64,000 nucleotides of DNA from Nonlabens xylanidelens (GTDB lineage Bacteria; Bacteroidota; Bacteroidia; Flavobacteriales; Flavobacteriaceae), in assembly GCF_002934445.1 (NCBI RefSeq), contig NZ_PTJE01000008.1, positions 1 through 64,000 on the forward strand. Reading direction: 5' to 3'. Positions within the stretch are counted from its first letter, which is position 1. Every line of letters starts with the position of its first letter. The translations under genes were made by a program, and so were the position numbers. The notes under the pieces were generated by a model that saw only the letters and a program-made list of their open reading frames with translations, was not told the origin of the DNA and did no database searches. Below are positions 25,480 through 33,881 of the stretch, in pieces.

Positions 25480-26199
25480 ATGAGTGACTTCTACACAGGA
25501 GATAAATTAAATGATCTAATAGAAGATGTTTTTTTAAGAGCAAAAAAGGAAATCATCATTGTATCACCTTACATCAAATTAGATGATCAATATAAAAAAG
25601 TACTTGATAAAGCTACAGAAGATCATGATGTTCATTTAAAACTTTTGATAGGTAAAAATGAAGATGATATTTACAGAAGTATTTCTAAAGATGATTTAGA
25701 ATATTTTAAATCACATATTAATATATCGATTCTATATGAGCCAAAATTACATGCTAAATGTTATATGAATTATAATGAAGCGGTTATAACTTCTATGAAC
25801 TTATATGACTACTCTGCAAATAATAATGTAGAAGCTGGTGTTCATTTGAGAAAGGTCATGATAGGTAATAGCAACTCATTTATTTATTGTTATAATTCTT
25901 TTGAAAGAATAATAGAAGAAGCACATTGTCTTTTTATTCAGCGTCCACTTTTTAAGAAAAAACTATTTGGTCTAGCTAAAGACTTTCATGGAGCTAAAAC
26001 TTTATACGACATCACAAAAGATTTTGATAGTTCTTGTCCTAACTATAAGAAGGTATCTATAACTACTTTTCACGATCCTGTAGTGATTAATACTCAAAGT
26101 GATGAGGCAACATTAGAACGAAGAAGAAAAAAACCTGTAGATAAATTATCAACTGCAACCAGTAAAAATGTTCATCTAGTAAAAAAGAAGAGACTCTAG
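25480..26199 (+). CDS. Phospholipase D-like protein, tail in -1 frame
   Basis: 239 residues in the zero frame. A PLD-like domain occupies residues about 1-140: AKKEIIIVSPYIKLDD strand, then LHAKCYMN with the H-x-K of the HKD motif and ITSMNLYDYS. The family is used as a nuclease or helicase-associated module in defence loci. The frame stops at 26199, but the -1 frame continues without stop to 26429 and encodes the C-terminal zinc-knuckle-like tail that flavobacterial PLD proteins carry (GYCIRTGTQIPFNPAQPLS, then YCHQTGE, then KTSMRYPIL). The shift occurs at or near a homopolymer listed separately. Either the gene is frameshifted or it uses recoding. Confidence 0.8.
   Translation: MSDFYTGDKLNDLIEDVFLRAKKEIIIVSPYIKLDDQYKKVLDKATEDHDVHLKLLIGKNEDDIYRSISKDDLEYFKSHINISILYEPKLHAKCYMNYNEAVITSMNLYDYSANNNVEAGVHLRKVMIGNSNSFIYCYNSFERIIEEAHCLFIQRPLFKKKLFGLAKDFHGAKTLYDITKDFDSSCPNYKKVSITTFHDPVVINTQSDEATLERRRKKPVDKLSTATSKNVHLVKKKRL
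26181..26187 (+). other. In-phase A AAA AAG slippery heptamer
   Basis: Zero-frame codons are GTA AAA AAG, so the heptamer sits in the correct phase for -1 slippage, the same heptamer as in dnaX recoding. After a -1 slip the codons GAA GAG ACT CTA GAT TTT lead into the conserved tail. The zero-frame stop TAG is at 26197-26199. No strong downstream stem-loop is visible by eye. Confidence 0.5.
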
Positions 26200-26429
26200 A
26201 TTTTGGGTATTGCATAAGAACAGGAACGCAAATACCTTTTAATCCTGCGCAACCACTTTCTAAAGAGGCGTACTATGAATGGAACAAATGGGAGAACATG
26301 TATTATTCTGAAAACTACTGTCATCAAACAGGAGAGAATAGCTATGGTAAAACATCCATGAGATATCCTATACTCAATTCAGATTATGAGAATAAAGATA
26401 ATTTTCGTCGTGATTTAAGAATTTTGTAG
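26200..26429 (+). CDS. -1 frame tail of the PLD-like protein
   Basis: About 77 codons in the -1 frame, ending TAG 26427-26429, with no stop and a family-like tail: YCIRTG, a second YCHQTG pair, and TSMRYPILN. Two of the four positions usually taken by Cys in the zinc knuckle are Thr/Gly here. It has no start codon of its own at a plausible place. Confidence 0.65.
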
Positions 26430-26472
26430 AAGGATTAAAATTCACTTTTTAACTTGTCAACCATAATTAAAT

Positions 26473-26505
26473 AACGCTGCTATCATTAGGATAGCGGCGT
26501 TGTTT
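26473..26505 (+). terminator. Possible terminator after the PLD gene
   Basis: AACGCTGCTATC (26473-26484) pairs with GATAGCGGCGTT (26490-26501) with one mismatch. The T run is weak. Confidence 0.5.
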
Positions 26506-26578
26506 GTGGACTCCAAGCGACAGATATCGATTTTTTTGACTCACGATATTGAGTTAATTATTTCAACGTCAAACAGTT

Positions 26579-27841
26579 TTAAAATGTAAAGCAAGCACTC
26601 ATTCTTTCTATTTCTGCTCTTGATAGACCTATTTTTTTAGCGAAAACTTGCCAGCTAGAAACAACATTAAGAATACGGTCGATAATTAATTGGGCATCTT
26701 CTTGATCCAATCTAAAGTAGGGCGCTACAGAAAGCGCTAAATCTAAATTTTGAGAGTTATCCTCACTATCTATATTCAATTTAAGTCCATTACCGCCTTC
26801 TATGGGATTAATGTCATACGCTGGTGATAATATCCAGCCTGCATCTGTGAGAATAAAACCGTGATTACGTAAATGATCATCGGTGTTAGAAACACAAATA
26901 TTAAAGACGATGCGAGTCCATAGTTTTATTAAATCTTCATCTATTTTTGCACCATTTTTCATCAAAAACTCTACAAGGTCTAAATAGCTTACGCCGTCTT
27001 GATGGTCTACACCATCGGTATAGCCTAATAAGGTCATGGCAGAAGCAAAATGAATGCGTTGCCCATCTGCAGTTCTATCAAAACGTTTAGTAATGAAAGT
27101 ATGTTGATGGTGCGAAAATTTCTGTATTCTGGACTCGGCCATATCAATACCACACTGTATAGCCATTTCATATATAAGCTGTTCCCAGGCACCAATATCT
27201 TTATCATCATTACCACTAGGGAACTTTGCTATCCACAAGGAACCGTCTGTATCTTGAACATTAGCTTTTGGTCTAGCACCACCAAGAGAAGAACCTGGAG
27301 CCATTAACATATTTAACCATTGTAAATACTCTGGATCATCTGGTGCATCATCTCGTTCTAATTGTAAACTAGCATATTCTAAATCTCTTAGAGCTGTCCA
27401 AGGTGGAGCAGACATTTGTGCATTGTCATCTAGAAATGCTCCATCTATAGCTGTTTTAAAACGTAGTGCTCCCATTCTATTAGCATCAAAAACACCAAGA
27501 ACATAATCAGACTCAAAAAGGTTACGTTGTTTACGCTCTTCCTTTCTAGCTAATGCTGCTTCTTTTCTCCTCATTAATAATCTTCCCCAGCGATCTGGAG
27601 ATGAGTCTAGAAAAATGCCAAAATTGGACTTATCAACATTTAAATATTGCGGTCCAGAAAACAGTTGTAAATCTGGATCGATAGCTGTAGCTTCTTTGAG
27701 TTTTAACCATTCTGCATTGTACTCAAATGAAAATAGTTCTTTTCCTTTATTGAGAGAAGCATATAATATTCCCATTAAGGTAGGCTCATTAAAACCTACC
27801 CAGTGAGCATAGACTAATATTTCTCTTCTTTCTGCACTCAT
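26579..27841 (-). CDS. hipA: HipA-family Ser/Thr kinase toxin
   Basis: 420 residues with the HipA fold: a Couple_hipA-like N-terminus (GVFDANRMGALRF), the Gly-rich phosphate loop SSLGGARPKA (about 181-190), a catalytic motif NTDDHLRNHGF (about 318-328, with the Asp base and Asn) and the metal-binding DINP (about 340-343). All key residues are present, so kinase activity is expected. HipA toxins phosphorylate aminoacyl-tRNA synthetases (GltX in E. coli) and cause growth arrest. Its ATG (27841-27839) shares one base with the TAA of hipB, giving coupled translation. Cytoplasmic. Confidence 0.9.
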   Translation of the reverse strand: MSAERREILVYAHWVGFNEPTLMGILYASLNKGKELFSFEYNAEWLKLKEATAIDPDLQLFSGPQYLNVDKSNFGIFLDSSPDRWGRLLMRRKEAALARKEERKQRNLFESDYVLGVFDANRMGALRFKTAIDGAFLDDNAQMSAPPWTALRDLEYASLQLERDDAPDDPEYLQWLNMLMAPGSSLGGARPKANVQDTDGSLWIAKFPSGNDDKDIGAWEQLIYEMAIQCGIDMAESRIQKFSHHQHTFITKRFDRTADGQRIHFASAMTLLGYTDGVDHQDGVSYLDLVEFLMKNGAKIDEDLIKLWTRIVFNICVSNTDDHLRNHGFILTDAGWILSPAYDINPIEGGNGLKLNIDSEDNSQNLDLALSVAPYFRLDQEDAQLIIDRILNVVSSWQVFAKKIGLSRAEIERMSACFTF

Positions 27842-28161
27842 TATTTATTGTTTTTCTTTGGAGCTCGTTCTTTAACTGTTAAATCAGCATCTTGAATTTT
27901 TCGCCCTAAAACATCATCATTTGCTACCGTTAAGAGATCTTTTTCTAAACCTAGAACTAGTAAGGTTTGCAAATAATTACCCATAGATACAGACCCTTTG
28001 CCTTCTTCAATTTTCCAAAGTGTAGACCTACCAATGTTTGCTCTTTCGGCAACTTGTACTGCACTTAATTTTCTACGCAATCGTGCCAAGCGGATATTTT
28101 CTCCTAATTGAGAGAGAATTTTCTCTGCTTTTGGTAACAATATTGTTTTCTTTTTAGTCAT
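27841..28161 (-). CDS. hipB: HipB-type XRE antitoxin
   Basis: 106 residues with a central helix-turn-helix (about residues 20-75: LGENIRLARLRRKLSAVQVAERANIGRSTLWKIEEGKGSVSMGNYLQTLLVLG) and a basic C-terminal tail. The N-terminal extension MTKKKTILLPKAEKILSQ is longer than in E. coli HipB. It neutralises HipA and represses the operon from the two inverted repeats upstream. Confidence 0.88.
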   Translation of the reverse strand: MTKKKTILLPKAEKILSQLGENIRLARLRRKLSAVQVAERANIGRSTLWKIEEGKGSVSMGNYLQTLLVLGLEKDLLTVANDDVLGRKIQDADLTVKERAPKKNNK

Positions 28162-28164
28162 AAT

Positions 28165-28212
28165 GTTTCATATAAAACACAAATATACTGTTATTGGTTT
28201 CATTTATGAAAC
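28165..28212. promoter_or_regulatory. hipBA promoter with flanking HipB operators
   Basis: Inverted repeat GTTTCATATAAAAC (28165-28178), then -7 box TATATTTG on minus (28180-28187), then GTTTCATTTATGAAAC (28197-28212). The two operators share GTTTCAT and straddle the promoter. Confidence 0.75.
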
Positions 28213-28261
28213 ATTAATATCGATTTATTAATAAGTGTAAGTAAGGAGAGTAGTATTAACA

Positions 28262-28303
28262 TTATATAAAAAAAACCTCATAATCTGTTGATTATAAGGT
28301 TTT
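28262..28303 (-). terminator. tmRNA terminator
   Basis: Minus-strand hairpin AACCTTATAATC and GATTATGAGGTT with a 5-base loop, followed by a T run (A8 on plus at 28267-28274). Confidence 0.85.
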
Positions 28304-28304
28304 G

Positions 28305-28701
28305 TGGAGTCGGAGAGAATCGAACTCTCGTCCAAACGAGCGAATTCATCGCTTTCTACATGTTTAGTTCTTAATTAATTTCAGTCGTAAAGCCGGTCAA
28401 GAACTACCAATTTTACGCTTGTCTTCAATTGAGTTTCTTCTCACCATCAAAGCCCTGATGAGAATAGATTTACTTTTACGAAATCTCAAAATCAGTCGCC
28501 GTAAATCAAGGCTCCTGAGAGATTTCCTGCTTGTCTACCTAGTAGACCGAGGCACTATCCTACTGTAATTCGGATTATGCAGCTAGGGCGTAGTTATTCT
28601 CGCCGTTTAAAAAAGTTTGAAAAATGAGATTTAAGAGCTGTTTCCCAGCGCTCTACATGCTTACAATCAAGTCGGTCTCGCTGTCAAAACCAGTCGACCC
28701 C
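28305..28701 (-). ncRNA. ssrA: Transfer-messenger RNA (tmRNA)
   Basis: The 5' end GGGGTCGACTGGTTTTGACAG and 3' end with T-loop GTTCGATTC and CGACTCC pair to form the tRNA-like acceptor (7 base pairs, discriminator A at 28305). CCA is not encoded. The tag frame (28604-28575) reads GENNYALAA then TAA, the standard tag of this phylum, preceded by the resume Ala. It rescues stalled ribosomes with SmpB. The 3' end abuts the decayed island, a classical integration position for mobile elements. Confidence 0.97.
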
Positions 28702-28846
28702 ATTTTTTTTCATTCTCATTAATGATAAAAAGAAAATGAATCACCTGTTTTAAAATGCTCGTATAAAACTTACATTTCAAAACACGGATGGCAAATATAA
28801 GAATCTACCACACATACTACTGTAAAAACTATGCCAAATACCTACA

Positions 28847-28880
28847 TAAAAAAAATCCCAGTTAATTAAAACTGGGATTT
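28847..28880 (-). terminator. Terminator of the cupredoxin-like gene
   Basis: AAATCCCAGTT (28853-28863) pairs with AACTGGGATTT (28870-28880); A run 28847-28855 is a T run on minus. Confidence 0.88.
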
Positions 28881-28945
28881 AAAATTGAAACTAGTTAAAC
28901 AGACTAATAGTCTCAATCGAGGGGAAAGCTATTACTTCACTCGTA

Positions 28946-29350
28946 TTACTTTACGATAAGTAAGTTATCTGTAGAAGTAGGATTTAATGGGCAAAAATAT
29001 ACGTACTCACCTTTTTCTAATTTTGTCGCATTAGAATGTTGTGTACCGTTATTTGCAACTTGTTCTGTTACATAAGCAGTTTTAATGTGGTTTTTCGGAT
29101 TAGAAATATCTTGTCCTTTTTTTACAAGTACAAAACCTACATTGTGACCTACGTTGTTGTTTTTAATGTCAAATACATATGTACCAGCGTCTACCGTAAT
29201 TTGTTTTTGTACAAATTCTCCAGTTACTTGTTCTAGAGCGATAGTCTTTACCGTCTGGTCCATCATTTTTTCTTTCATCATTTTATCTTGAGCTTGTGAT
29301 GTCATACCCATTCCTAAAGCGATTACTACTAGTGTTATTAATTTTTTCAT
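28946..29350 (-). CDS. Periplasmic cupredoxin-like protein
   Basis: 134 residues with signal peptide MKKLITLVVIALGMGMTSQAQ and a Met-rich stretch right after it (DKMMKEKMMDQ). The rest has a cupredoxin Greek-key pattern (AGTYVFDIKNNNVGHNVGFVLVKKG, EKGEYVYFCPLNPTSTDNLLIVK). The Cu-ligand His (GHNVGF) and Cys (YFCPL) are present, but the C-terminal His and Met ligands of a blue copper site are missing after the Cys, so it may bind metal differently or not at all. The family occurs in Flavobacteriia, often as a single gene. The divergent gene, 29506, is unrelated. Confidence 0.75.
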   Translation of the reverse strand: MKKLITLVVIALGMGMTSQAQDKMMKEKMMDQTVKTIALEQVTGEFVQKQITVDAGTYVFDIKNNNVGHNVGFVLVKKGQDISNPKNHIKTAYVTEQVANNGTQHSNATKLEKGEYVYFCPLNPTSTDNLLIVK

Positions 29351-29505
29351 GATTTATTTATTTTAATTATTGTTTTTATTTACATGGCAAAGATGCGACG
29401 CTTTACCAGTGCGATATTGGGTCTTTTTTCCCTACTACTATTCATTTTTTCCCTACTCGTAATCTTTGGCCTATTTCCTTATCTTGCTGCAATAAAACCA
29501 AGCCC

Positions 29506-30738
29506 ATGAAATTTGCGATCATAAGAGAAAGAAAGAGCCCGCCGGATAGAAGAGTAGTCTTTACTCCAGAGCAATTGAGTCGTTTAGATCTCGCTTTCGC
29601 GAAAGCGGAATTTATAGTAGAATCCTCACCGATAAGAATCTTTCCAGATAGTCAGTACGCATCTCATGGTATTGCAGTACAAGAAGATGTAACTGCGGCT
29701 GATGTTATGATAGGTGTAAAAGAAGTACCTAAAGAGGCGCTGATACCCAATAAAAAGTATTTTTTCTTTTCTCATACTATTAAAAAGCAACCTTATAATA
29801 GAGAGTTGCTTAAAACCATACTGGATAAAAAAATAGAACTGTATGATCATGAAACCATTACTAGAGAAAATGGTGCGCGATTAATCGGTTTTGGTAGATA
29901 TGCTGGTATAGTAGGAGCGTACAACGGTTTTAGAGCACTAGGTTTGCGAGATGGTTTATATGATTTACCTAAGGTAGAATCCTTGCCAGATTATGCAGCT
30001 CTTAAAGCACAATTAAAAAGTATTAAAAATTTATTGCCAGCTATCAATATAGCAATGACAGGTAATGGAAAAGTTGCCGGTGGTATTCTAGAGATTTTAC
30101 AAGAGCTAGAAATTAAAGAATTAAAGCCTAAAGAATTTTTACAACTAGGTCAGTTTAAAAATGATCAAACTACTTTTACCATACTAGACGTAGAAGATTA
30201 TTATACTCGCAAAGACGGTTTACAGCCTACTAAAACAGAGTGTTATAATAATCCTGAATTACTGGCAAGTGATTTTGTGAAATTTGCCAAAGTGACTGAT
30301 ATGTTAATCACTGGGCATTTTTATGGAAATAACGCACCTTATTTGTTTACAAGAGAAGATGCAAAACAATCTGATTTTAAAATAAGCCTAGTGGCAGACG
30401 TGAGTTGTGATATAGATGGTCCTATTGCATCTACTTTAAGACCTAGCACCATAGCCGACCCTATTTATGGTTATGACGCTCAAGGTGAAAAAGAGGTCGA
30501 ATTTAAAACTCCAGGATCGATTACGGTCATGGCGGTAGATAATTTACCATGTGAGTTACCTAAGGATGCGAGTGAAGGTTTTGGCGAGATGTTTGAAAAG
30601 TATGTGATACCGTCATTTTTCAATGGCGACAAAGACGGTATTCTAGAGAGAGCACAAATGACAACTAGTGATGGTCGATTAACGGAACGCTTTTCTTACC
30701 TGCATGATTATGTGTATGGAGAGCAGACTAAGTTCTAA
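29506..30738 (+). CDS. Saccharopine dehydrogenase-like NAD-dependent oxidoreductase
   Basis: 410 residues. The N-terminal domain has the alanine-dehydrogenase/PNT fold (IIRERKSPPDRRVVFTPEQL, then KEVPKEALIPNKKYFFFSHT). The nucleotide-binding domain begins around AMTGNGKVAGGILEIL (G-x-G-x-V/A-G). The final part, VADVSCDIDGPIAST-RPSTIADPIYGYD, matches lysine-forming saccharopine dehydrogenase (LYS1-type). The reaction in this bacterium is not certain; related enzymes make or cleave saccharopine or similar opine-like products. A genome palindrome is inside the gene and codes for AFAKAE. It stands alone with a bidirectional terminator after it. Confidence 0.85.
   Translation: MKFAIIRERKSPPDRRVVFTPEQLSRLDLAFAKAEFIVESSPIRIFPDSQYASHGIAVQEDVTAADVMIGVKEVPKEALIPNKKYFFFSHTIKKQPYNRELLKTILDKKIELYDHETITRENGARLIGFGRYAGIVGAYNGFRALGLRDGLYDLPKVESLPDYAALKAQLKSIKNLLPAINIAMTGNGKVAGGILEILQELEIKELKPKEFLQLGQFKNDQTTFTILDVEDYYTRKDGLQPTKTECYNNPELLASDFVKFAKVTDMLITGHFYGNNAPYLFTREDAKQSDFKISLVADVSCDIDGPIASTLRPSTIADPIYGYDAQGEKEVEFKTPGSITVMAVDNLPCELPKDASEGFGEMFEKYVIPSFFNGDKDGILERAQMTTSDGRLTERFSYLHDYVYGEQTKF
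29590..29610. repeat. Genome palindrome inside CDS
   Basis: TCGCTTTCGCGAAAGCGGAA, read as LAFAKAE in the saccharopine-dehydrogenase-like gene. Confidence 0.95.
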
Positions 30739-30769
30739 AAACTATAACTTTTCTCTTATATGGTATTAA

Positions 30770-30810
30770 AACACCTGAGCATCTATTTCAAATAGATGCT
30801 CAGGTGTTTC
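30770..30810. terminator. Bidirectional terminator, 18-bp stem
   Basis: AACACCTGAGCATCTATT (30770-30787) pairs perfectly with 30791-30808; loop TCA. It lies between convergent genes. Confidence 0.92.
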
Positions 30811-30845
30811 TATGGATTATTCTTTCAAAAGTAATGTTGATTATG

Positions 30846-31532
30846 TCATCTATAAATTGATGAGGACTCTATATGTTTAAGAATTGTTTGTGGATTCATG
30901 TAACGTTCTTTCTTTTTTTCTAGTGTATTATTATGTGATGTTCCTTTCCATTCTGTGATGTTTAATTCTTTTCTAACAAATTTACTCCAGCTGTATAGTT
31001 GGTATCCTAATCCATGATTAATAGAAGTAAGGTCTGTTTGGAATTCAAAATCATCTACAAACTGATTATTAAAAAGTTGAAGAGATAAGCCTATTAATTG
31101 CAGGCTAGTTGTTTTTATATATTGTGTAATATGTCCCAATTCATGCCCTAAAACACCTACTTGAGCATTAAATGGCAGGTTTTTAAATAAAATGGGTGAG
31201 AACTTAGAAGAAGTCTCTGTACTTATAGTGATAACGTGAGTTCTGTTTTTCTTTCTTTTAAAAACATGAGTAATACGTGGTCTAGAGGTAAGAGGTGTGT
31301 TCCTTTTTTTGAATCTAAAAACAATTTTTATATCCTTTAACTCTGGATAATAAGATAAAGCCAGTAATACTTGAGGCCTTATTTCTTCTGGGATAACCTT
31401 ATTTATTTCATAAGAACTATAGTCGACTTCATTAAAGTCGTTTAATGCTAGTTGTTTTTTAGGTTGTTGGGCATTAATTGAAAAGCTAAAAATAAATAAG
31501 ATTAATGAGATTAATTTATTAAAGCTTTTCAT
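30846..31532 (-). CDS. Secreted HELGH zinc-metalloprotease-like protein
   Basis: 228 residues with a signal peptide ending SINAQ. The motif HELGH (about residues 129-133, LGHELGHITQY) is a zincin site, and a possible third ligand or Glu lies about 25 residues later (FVDDFEFQTDLTSINHG). The N-terminal region (IPEEIRPQVLLALSYYPELKDIKIVFRFKKR) resembles M48/minigluzincin-like proteins that act outside the cytoplasm. It is the last gene of a seven-gene operon, four bases after the barrel gene. The target is unknown; with ATP-grasp and NRDE genes upstream it may process a product of the operon. Confidence 0.7.
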   Translation of the reverse strand: MKSFNKLISLILFIFSFSINAQQPKKQLALNDFNEVDYSSYEINKVIPEEIRPQVLLALSYYPELKDIKIVFRFKKRNTPLTSRPRITHVFKRKKNRTHVITISTETSSKFSPILFKNLPFNAQVGVLGHELGHITQYIKTTSLQLIGLSLQLFNNQFVDDFEFQTDLTSINHGLGYQLYSWSKFVRKELNITEWKGTSHNNTLEKKKERYMNPQTILKHIESSSIYR

Positions 31533-31535
31533 GGA

Positions 31536-32108
31536 TTAAATTTTGAACATGTATTGTATGTTAATAGAACCTATGAAATCTTGAGCTACATCATTACCAT
31601 CAGTAATTACATTGATCTCACGACCGAATCCTAGTGCAAGTCCTAATCGCGATGTTTCATTAAGGTTAAAAAAATAACCGCCTTCTAACCATGGTTGAAC
31701 GACTAGTATGTTTGTGTTTCCAATAGTTTCAGTAGGTAAGCCTAGGTTATTTTCCCAATCTATTGATAGATACCATAAATCTATATTTGCACCTATGAAA
31801 AAGTCTCCCTTTTTAAACTTAAAATATTTACGATAACCTACAGAACCTCCAAAGCCAGATCCTTCCTCATGATCATTTTCTTCACTGAAATCTTGACGAT
31901 CTGTTAAATTTGCTCCTATTCGATATACAAATGACGAATTCTCATTTGTAAAATGCTCTAAATTTATTGTAGGGATAATACCGGCAGGATAAGCCTGTAT
32001 AGAAGCACCTAGATAATTGTTCTTATTTACATTATCATTTTGCGCATGAGATATGCATGTTAAAAATAATAGAGTTACGATAATTAAGAAGTTGGTCTTT
32101 TTTTTCAT
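31536..32108 (-). CDS. Outer-membrane beta-barrel protein (190 aa)
   Basis: Signal peptide ending ISHAQ, then about eight amphipathic strands (LGASIQAYP, FVYRIGANL, GFGGSVGYRKYF, DFFIGANIDLWYLS, LEGGYFFNL, RLGLALGFGREI, INIQYMFKI) and a C-terminal Phe-containing strand, as in eight-stranded barrels. Two bases separate it from the ATP-grasp gene. It could form an outlet or anchor in the outer membrane for the operon product; this is inferred only from position. Confidence 0.75.
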   Translation of the reverse strand: MKKKTNFLIIVTLLFLTCISHAQNDNVNKNNYLGASIQAYPAGIIPTINLEHFTNENSSFVYRIGANLTDRQDFSEENDHEEGSGFGGSVGYRKYFKFKKGDFFIGANIDLWYLSIDWENNLGLPTETIGNTNILVVQPWLEGGYFFNLNETSRLGLALGFGREINVITDGNDVAQDFIGSINIQYMFKI

Positions 32109-32110
32109 GG

Positions 32111-33154
32111 TTAGATTGATTTTAAACGTTTTTCTAATAAGCTATTATCTTTAAGCATCTTAATACCGTTTTTGTAACTTAGATATCGATGTCCTTTTTT
32201 ATGATTCATCACACTGATTTGAAATAGAAAGTTCCAATGCTTTATAATTTCACTCCAGGCAAAGAATATAGAATGTTTAGGGTCATAAATATGGGTAGGT
32301 TCACTGCCAGCTCCATTAATCTCAATGATGCTAAAATTTTTACCTAGACTTAAATCTTCATAAGAGGTAAGCCTGATATCTAAACGACCGTAATGTAGGT
32401 CAGGTAATTGTAAACAAATAGTATCTATGATAGTTTCCATTTGTTCATTTATCTCATGAGAGTCATCTATAAATTTTGCACCACGAGTGTGACTTCCGAA
32501 AGGTACTAAAATGAATTCCTCATCTTTTTCTAAGACCTTTCCTAGATAGGAACCGTACTTCTTTTTAAGAGAAGCTAGTTGAAAATGCGCTCTAGGATTT
32601 TGCTTTATTAGATCTACAATAGGAGTAGTTCCATCACCAGTTACGGTTAAGAACTCTTTTGCAACAATACCTGTTATACGGCCTTTTTTTTCATTGGGTT
32701 TTCTTACATAAAATAAGCCTATTTCTTTAGGGTAAGTAATTAATTCTTGAATCAAGAAATCTTGTTCTATTTTTTGAGAATAGAGATTGAGTTGTCCTAG
32801 ATTTTCTATTTTTTCAACACCTAATGCTTTTAATCCTATATCAGGTTTTGCAATGAGTGGATATGTAAAGCCTGATTTATCAATGCAATCTTTTATTGTT
32901 GATATACTACTATTGCTTTTTAAATAAGCTGTAGTTGGATAATGTTCGAGAGGCATCATATCATAGATGTCTTTCTTAGATTCCATTGCCATACCACCAT
33001 TTTTTATTCTAGGATTAGAAACGCTGAAGAAAAAAAACGATCTCGCTCTCATTGCAAAATAAAGCCATACAGGGAATATAGGATAATATATAAACTGCAT
33101 AGGCCAGTACTCCCAATGGAGAACACGGTATAGTTTTAATTTTAAATAACTCAT
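32111..33154 (-). CDS. ATP-grasp ligase-like protein
   Basis: 347 residues. After an N-terminal hydrophobic stretch (WPMQFIYYPIFPVWLYFAMRARSFFFF) comes the ATP-grasp core: a KPDIG segment (about 97-101) for ATP binding, LIQELITYPKEIGLFY, and the Mg-binding end region YGRLDIRLTSYEDL then FSIIEINGAGSEPTHIYD (E-I-N-G). It resembles D-alanine-D-alanine ligase-like ATP-grasp proteins, which join a carboxylate to an amine or thiol with ATP. The hydrophobic start suggests membrane association. The substrate is unknown. Confidence 0.8.
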   Translation of the reverse strand: MSYLKLKLYRVLHWEYWPMQFIYYPIFPVWLYFAMRARSFFFFSVSNPRIKNGGMAMESKKDIYDMMPLEHYPTTAYLKSNSSISTIKDCIDKSGFTYPLIAKPDIGLKALGVEKIENLGQLNLYSQKIEQDFLIQELITYPKEIGLFYVRKPNEKKGRITGIVAKEFLTVTGDGTTPIVDLIKQNPRAHFQLASLKKKYGSYLGKVLEKDEEFILVPFGSHTRGAKFIDDSHEINEQMETIIDTICLQLPDLHYGRLDIRLTSYEDLSLGKNFSIIEINGAGSEPTHIYDPKHSIFFAWSEIIKHWNFLFQISVMNHKKGHRYLSYKNGIKMLKDNSLLEKRLKSI

Positions 33155-33158
33155 CTAT

Positions 33159-33881
33159 TTATAAAGTCATTAAAGGAGGATGTGTTGTTAGTTGCATAGA
33201 ACTCGTTTTGTTGTTAATAAGATCGTGATGATCCATAAATGATATGTTAGATTCCACAATTGCTTGTGTTACACTAAAAGTTTTTAAGCCAGTCTTGCGC
33301 TCTATTACAAAACCATTCTCAAGATCATTAGATGTATGTGAATGGAAGTTTAAAATAGATTTTTGACTTAATCTTTGTTGAGTTATAAAATCGTTGAATA
33401 ATTTCTCTCTTTTTTCACGTACTTCATTATTATATAATGTAGAAGATGACCATATGTGAGATGAGTTAACATCCATATCTTTAATATGTCTGGAGTCTCC
33501 ATCCCAACGCATTTCTATTAATTTTTTATTTTCATAAAGAACTAATGTAAAGGGCTCTATGTTTTCTAAATTAATTAATCTTAAATAATCTAATGAATGT
33601 GGTTTACTTATTAAATCTATTAAGATTAATCCTCGACTACGAGCATAATTACCTTTAGATTCATGCTTTTTAAAAGCCCCATTAAGAAGCACACCTACTG
33701 TGCCATATTCATTAATAGCATACCAAGTACCACCAGCTTTAGGATCTTTAGGATATATTAATGTAACACCAGATGATACTTCTTCTTTAGGTTGAAAAGA
33801 CAGAGGTCTTGAAATGTGCTCATCCCTATTTGAAGTTATGATACATTTATCTTTAAGGGGTATGAAGCTTACTGTACACAT
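33159..33881 (-). CDS. NRDE/TANGO2-family protein
   Basis: 240 residues starting MCTVSF and carrying the NRDE motif (SNRDEHISRP, about residues 18-27), the signature of the TANGO2/NRDE family. The Cys at position 2 would become N-terminal after Met removal and could act as an Ntn-type nucleophile, as known Ntn hydrolases do. Also conserved here: GGTWYAINEYGTVGVLLNG. The eukaryotic homologue TANGO2 has been linked to heme/lipid handling, but no bacterial role is settled. It overlaps the DinB-like gene by 13 bases and is separated from ATP-grasp by four bases. Confidence 0.82.
   Translation of the reverse strand: MCTVSFIPLKDKCIITSNRDEHISRPLSFQPKEEVSSGVTLIYPKDPKAGGTWYAINEYGTVGVLLNGAFKKHESKGNYARSRGLILIDLISKPHSLDYLRLINLENIEPFTLVLYENKKLIEMRWDGDSRHIKDMDVNSSHIWSSSTLYNNEVREKREKLFNDFITQQRLSQKSILNFHSHTSNDLENGFVIERKTGLKTFSVTQAIVESNISFMDHHDLINNKTSSMQLTTHPPLMTL

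Noticed and set aside
28305-28340. Duplicate of the tmRNA 3' end as an attachment site of the island
   Set aside because: I searched for GGAGTCGG and related strings in the window and found only the gene itself.
29036-29236. Plus-strand ORF inside the cupredoxin-like gene
   Set aside because: Shadow of the minus-strand gene, which has a signal peptide and fold pattern.
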